Positions 6,221-7,581 of a stretch of 7,581 nucleotides of DNA are shown in pieces. Each line of letters starts with the position of its first letter. The stretch's first letter is position 1. A program made the position numbers and the translations under genes. The notes below the pieces were generated by a model, which saw only the letters and a program-made list of their open reading frames with translations, made no database searches and was not told where the DNA came from. The DNA is from JAHJDO01 sp030671985 [NCBI: bacterium]. Its GTDB lineage: Bacteria > JAHJDO01. The DNA lies in assembly GCA_030671985.1 (NCBI GenBank), contig DAOVHI010000065.1, positions 1 to 7,581 of the forward strand, in the 5' to 3' direction.

Positions 6221-6260
6221 CTCCGGCTCAACAGCATACATCTGGCATCTAAGTAAATAT

Positions 6261-6268
6261 GGGGGGGG
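6261..6268 (+). promoter_or_regulatory. G8 tract serving as ribosome-binding site of the flavoprotein gene
   Basis: Eight consecutive G residues end 4 nt before the TTG at 6273, a workable position for pairing with the CCUCC of 16S rRNA. The tract is directly preceded by AT, making an ATG at 6259 that is out of frame with the gene as read but would come into frame if the tract had nine G residues. Confidence 0.55.
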
Positions 6269-6272
6269 TAAT

Positions 6273-6830
6273 TTGAAAGTATTAGGGATAAATGGAAGCC
6301 CAAGAAGAGATGGGAATACGAACATTCTTCTTGATAGTGTCTTGAAAGGGGCTCGCAATAATGGTTCTGAGGTAGAGAAGATAGTCCTGAATGATATTGA
6401 ATTTTCTCCATGTCAGGAGTGTGAAAATATGCCAAATGACAGATTCTGCATAATTGAAGATGATATGCAAACTGTTTATAAGAAGATAGAGGAAGCGGAT
6501 GCCATAATTTTAGCCTCTCCCATATTCTTTGGAAGCCTTAGCGCGCAGACCAAAATGATGATAGACAGGTTTCAATGTATCTGGAGATCAAAGAATATAT
6601 TAAGAAAACAAGTTTTTGAAAAAAGGAAGATAGGAGTCTTTATTTCTGTAGAGGGATCAAATAGGAAAGATTTCTTTGATAACGCAAGATCAATTGTGAA
6701 GAATTTTTTTGTTACCATTAATGCAGATTACAAGGAAGAACTTTTCTGCTCGGGAATTGATGAAAAGAAAGCTATACTAAAACAGCCGAAATTATTGAAA
6801 ACCGCATTTAATTTAGGAGTGAAACTGTGA
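6273..6830 (+). CDS. Flavodoxin-fold NAD(P)H-dependent FMN reductase / iron-sulfur flavoprotein relative
   Basis: The 185-residue product has the flavodoxin-like fold of the NADPH-dependent FMN reductase and iron-sulfur flavoprotein group, cytosolic FMN enzymes that pass electrons to flavins, quinones or other acceptors. The signature MKVLGINGSPRRDGNT (1-16) binds the FMN phosphate and ASPIFFGSLSAQTKMMIDRF (81-100) is the second flavin-contact region. Between them Cys47, Cys50 and Cys59 mark the spot where iron-sulfur flavoproteins bind a 4Fe-4S cluster, but a fourth Cys is missing (Met53 at the expected place), so a normal cluster is doubtful. The C-terminal part (145-185) is less conserved in my reading. 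The TTG start fits the family's N-terminus exactly and lies 4 nt after the G8 tract; a shift in that tract would offer an ATG at 6259. The stop overlaps the next gene's GTG by 4 nt. Confidence 0.9.
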   Translation: MKVLGINGSPRRDGNTNILLDSVLKGARNNGSEVEKIVLNDIEFSPCQECENMPNDRFCIIEDDMQTVYKKIEEADAIILASPIFFGSLSAQTKMMIDRFQCIWRSKNILRKQVFEKRKIGVFISVEGSNRKDFFDNARSIVKNFFVTINADYKEELFCSGIDEKKAILKQPKLLKTAFNLGVKL

Positions 6831-7581
6831 ATAAACAGATTTTTAGGGCGTACGATATTCGTGGCTTAGTAAAGAATGACTTAACACAGGATGTTGTTAC
6901 AAATATTGGCAGAGCTGTTGGCACATATATGTCGGGAGAAAAGAAGATTGCTGTAGGGCATGACAACAGATTGAGCTCTAAAAGATTGAATGATTGGCTG
7001 ATAAGCGGACTTCTTTCAACGGGATGCGATGTTGTTGATGTTGGAGAAGGACCAACACCTATGCTTTACTTCTCAATTCTGCATTATAAGGCAGATGCAG
7101 GAATAATGATAACGGGAAGTCATAATCCGATTGAATACAATGGATTCAAGATATCTAAAGGTATTGCTTCAATATACGGTGAAGAAATTCAAAAACTAAG
7201 AAAAATTATAGAGTCCAATAGTTTTTTAACCGGAGAGGGGACTGTCAAAGAAGAAGATCCCAGACAAATATATTTTCAAACGCTTAAGGCAAAAATAGAG
7301 ATAAAGAAGAAACTTAAAGTTGTTATTGACGCAGGAAACGGAACAGCCAGTGACATTGCGCCAAGATTGTTTAGAGATCTGGGATGCGAAGTTATTCCTC
7401 TTTATTGTGAATCTGACGGCAGTTTTCCGAATCATCTTCCTGACCCGACAATAGATGAATATCTGACCGGTTTAATAGCAAAGGTAAAAGAGACTGGGGC
7501 GGATGTTGGAATTGCCTATGACGGTGATGCGGACAGAGTTGGCGCAATTGATAATGAAGGGAATGTAATCAGAGGAGATAA
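6827..7581 (+). CDS. Phosphomannomutase/phosphoglucomutase, 5' part (runs off the right edge)
   Basis: This alpha-D-phosphohexomutase interconverts 6-phospho and 1-phospho forms of mannose and/or glucose, supplying precursors of GDP-mannose or UDP-glucose for surface polysaccharides. Only 251 residues lie in the window, roughly half of a normal protein, and there is no internal stop. It begins IFRAYDIRG (5-13), typical of the PMM/PGM (AlgC/ManB) branch. GHDNRLSS (44-51) follows, then TGSHNP (96-101) with Ser98 as the catalytic phosphoserine, DAGNGTA (168-174) opening domain 2, and the Mg-binding loop YDGDADR (231-237). The domains for sugar specificity lie beyond the edge, so mannose versus glucose preference is open. 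The GTG start overlaps the previous stop in GTGA and has AGGAG (6815-6819) 7 nt upstream, indicating co-translation with the flavoprotein. Confidence 0.94.
   Translation, partial: MNKQIFRAYDIRGLVKNDLTQDVVTNIGRAVGTYMSGEKKIAVGHDNRLSSKRLNDWLISGLLSTGCDVVDVGEGPTPMLYFSILHYKADAGIMITGSHNPIEYNGFKISKGIASIYGEEIQKLRKIIESNSFLTGEGTVKEEDPRQIYFQTLKAKIEIKKKLKVVIDAGNGTASDIAPRLFRDLGCEVIPLYCESDGSFPNHLPDPTIDEYLTGLIAKVKETGADVGIAYDGDADRVGAIDNEGNVIRGD

Noticed and set aside
5998-6435. Open reading frames on both strands across the tRNA genes, with proline- and arginine-rich peptides such as GGFEPPKASPSD
   Set aside because: These are well-known false proteins produced by translating tRNA genes and their antisense; the cloverleaf structures explain the sequence completely.
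6827-7581. Phosphohexomutase as GlmM completing a cdaA-cdaR-glmM set
   Set aside because: The start IFRAYDIRG and the TGSHNP active site fit the PMM/PGM branch; GlmM would be expected to show a GTDGIRG-type start. It is also about 4.8 kb from ybbR, in a different transcription unit.

Overview
The window is an AT-rich bacterial stretch with every recognisable gene on the + strand. It combines a membrane diadenylate cyclase (CdaA) and a YbbR-type partner with PdxJ, the DXP-dependent vitamin B6 enzyme, which Firmicutes normally replace with PdxS/PdxT. With poly-G ribosome-binding sites, frequent TTG/GTG starts and a G/C-tract repeat at the left edge, this suggests a Gram-negative or candidate-phylum bacterium (Omnitrophota-like would fit). 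That placement is inference; no marker in the window settles it.

Region 1 (1-5917) is one tightly packed transcription unit. Its order is folP (dihydropteroate synthase), cdaA (c-di-AMP synthase), a one-domain ybbR gene, pdxJ (pyridoxine 5'-phosphate synthase), a RhuM-family gene, the bifunctional NAD(P)H-hydrate repair gene nnrE-nnrD, and a flavin reductase-like gene. Four of the six junctions overlap (1, 1, 14 and 4 nt) and the other two have 16-nt gaps, so co-transcription and translational coupling are very likely. The common theme is cofactor synthesis and repair (folate, B6, NAD(P)H, flavin), with c-di-AMP signalling embedded in it. The RhuM gene is the outlier: an accessory-type family of unknown function, with different glutamine codon use, sitting where acpS is often found between pdxJ and nnr.

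Region 2 (5918-6220) has a clear sigma70-type promoter overlapped by a perfect 8-bp inverted repeat, followed by tRNA-Thr(TGT), tRNA-Tyr(GTA) and tRNA-Gly(CCC). The Thr-Tyr-Gly order matches the start of the classical thrU-tyrU-glyT-thrT-tufB cluster, but no second tRNA-Thr or tuf follows. The Gly tRNA has a CCC anticodon and no encoded CCA.

Region 3 (6221-7581) holds a flavodoxin-fold NAD(P)H:FMN reductase/iron-sulfur flavoprotein relative, read from a TTG just after a G8 tract. It overlaps by 4 nt the start of a phosphomannomutase/phosphoglucomutase gene that runs off the right edge.

I see no CRISPR array, insertion sequence, attachment site or clear intrinsic terminator, and no gene-free stretch above 300 bases. 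The most unusual points are the RhuM gene inside a housekeeping operon, the G8 tract at the flavoprotein start, the competing hairpins at the folP start, and the altered tRNA cluster. I see no convincing complete undescribed system.
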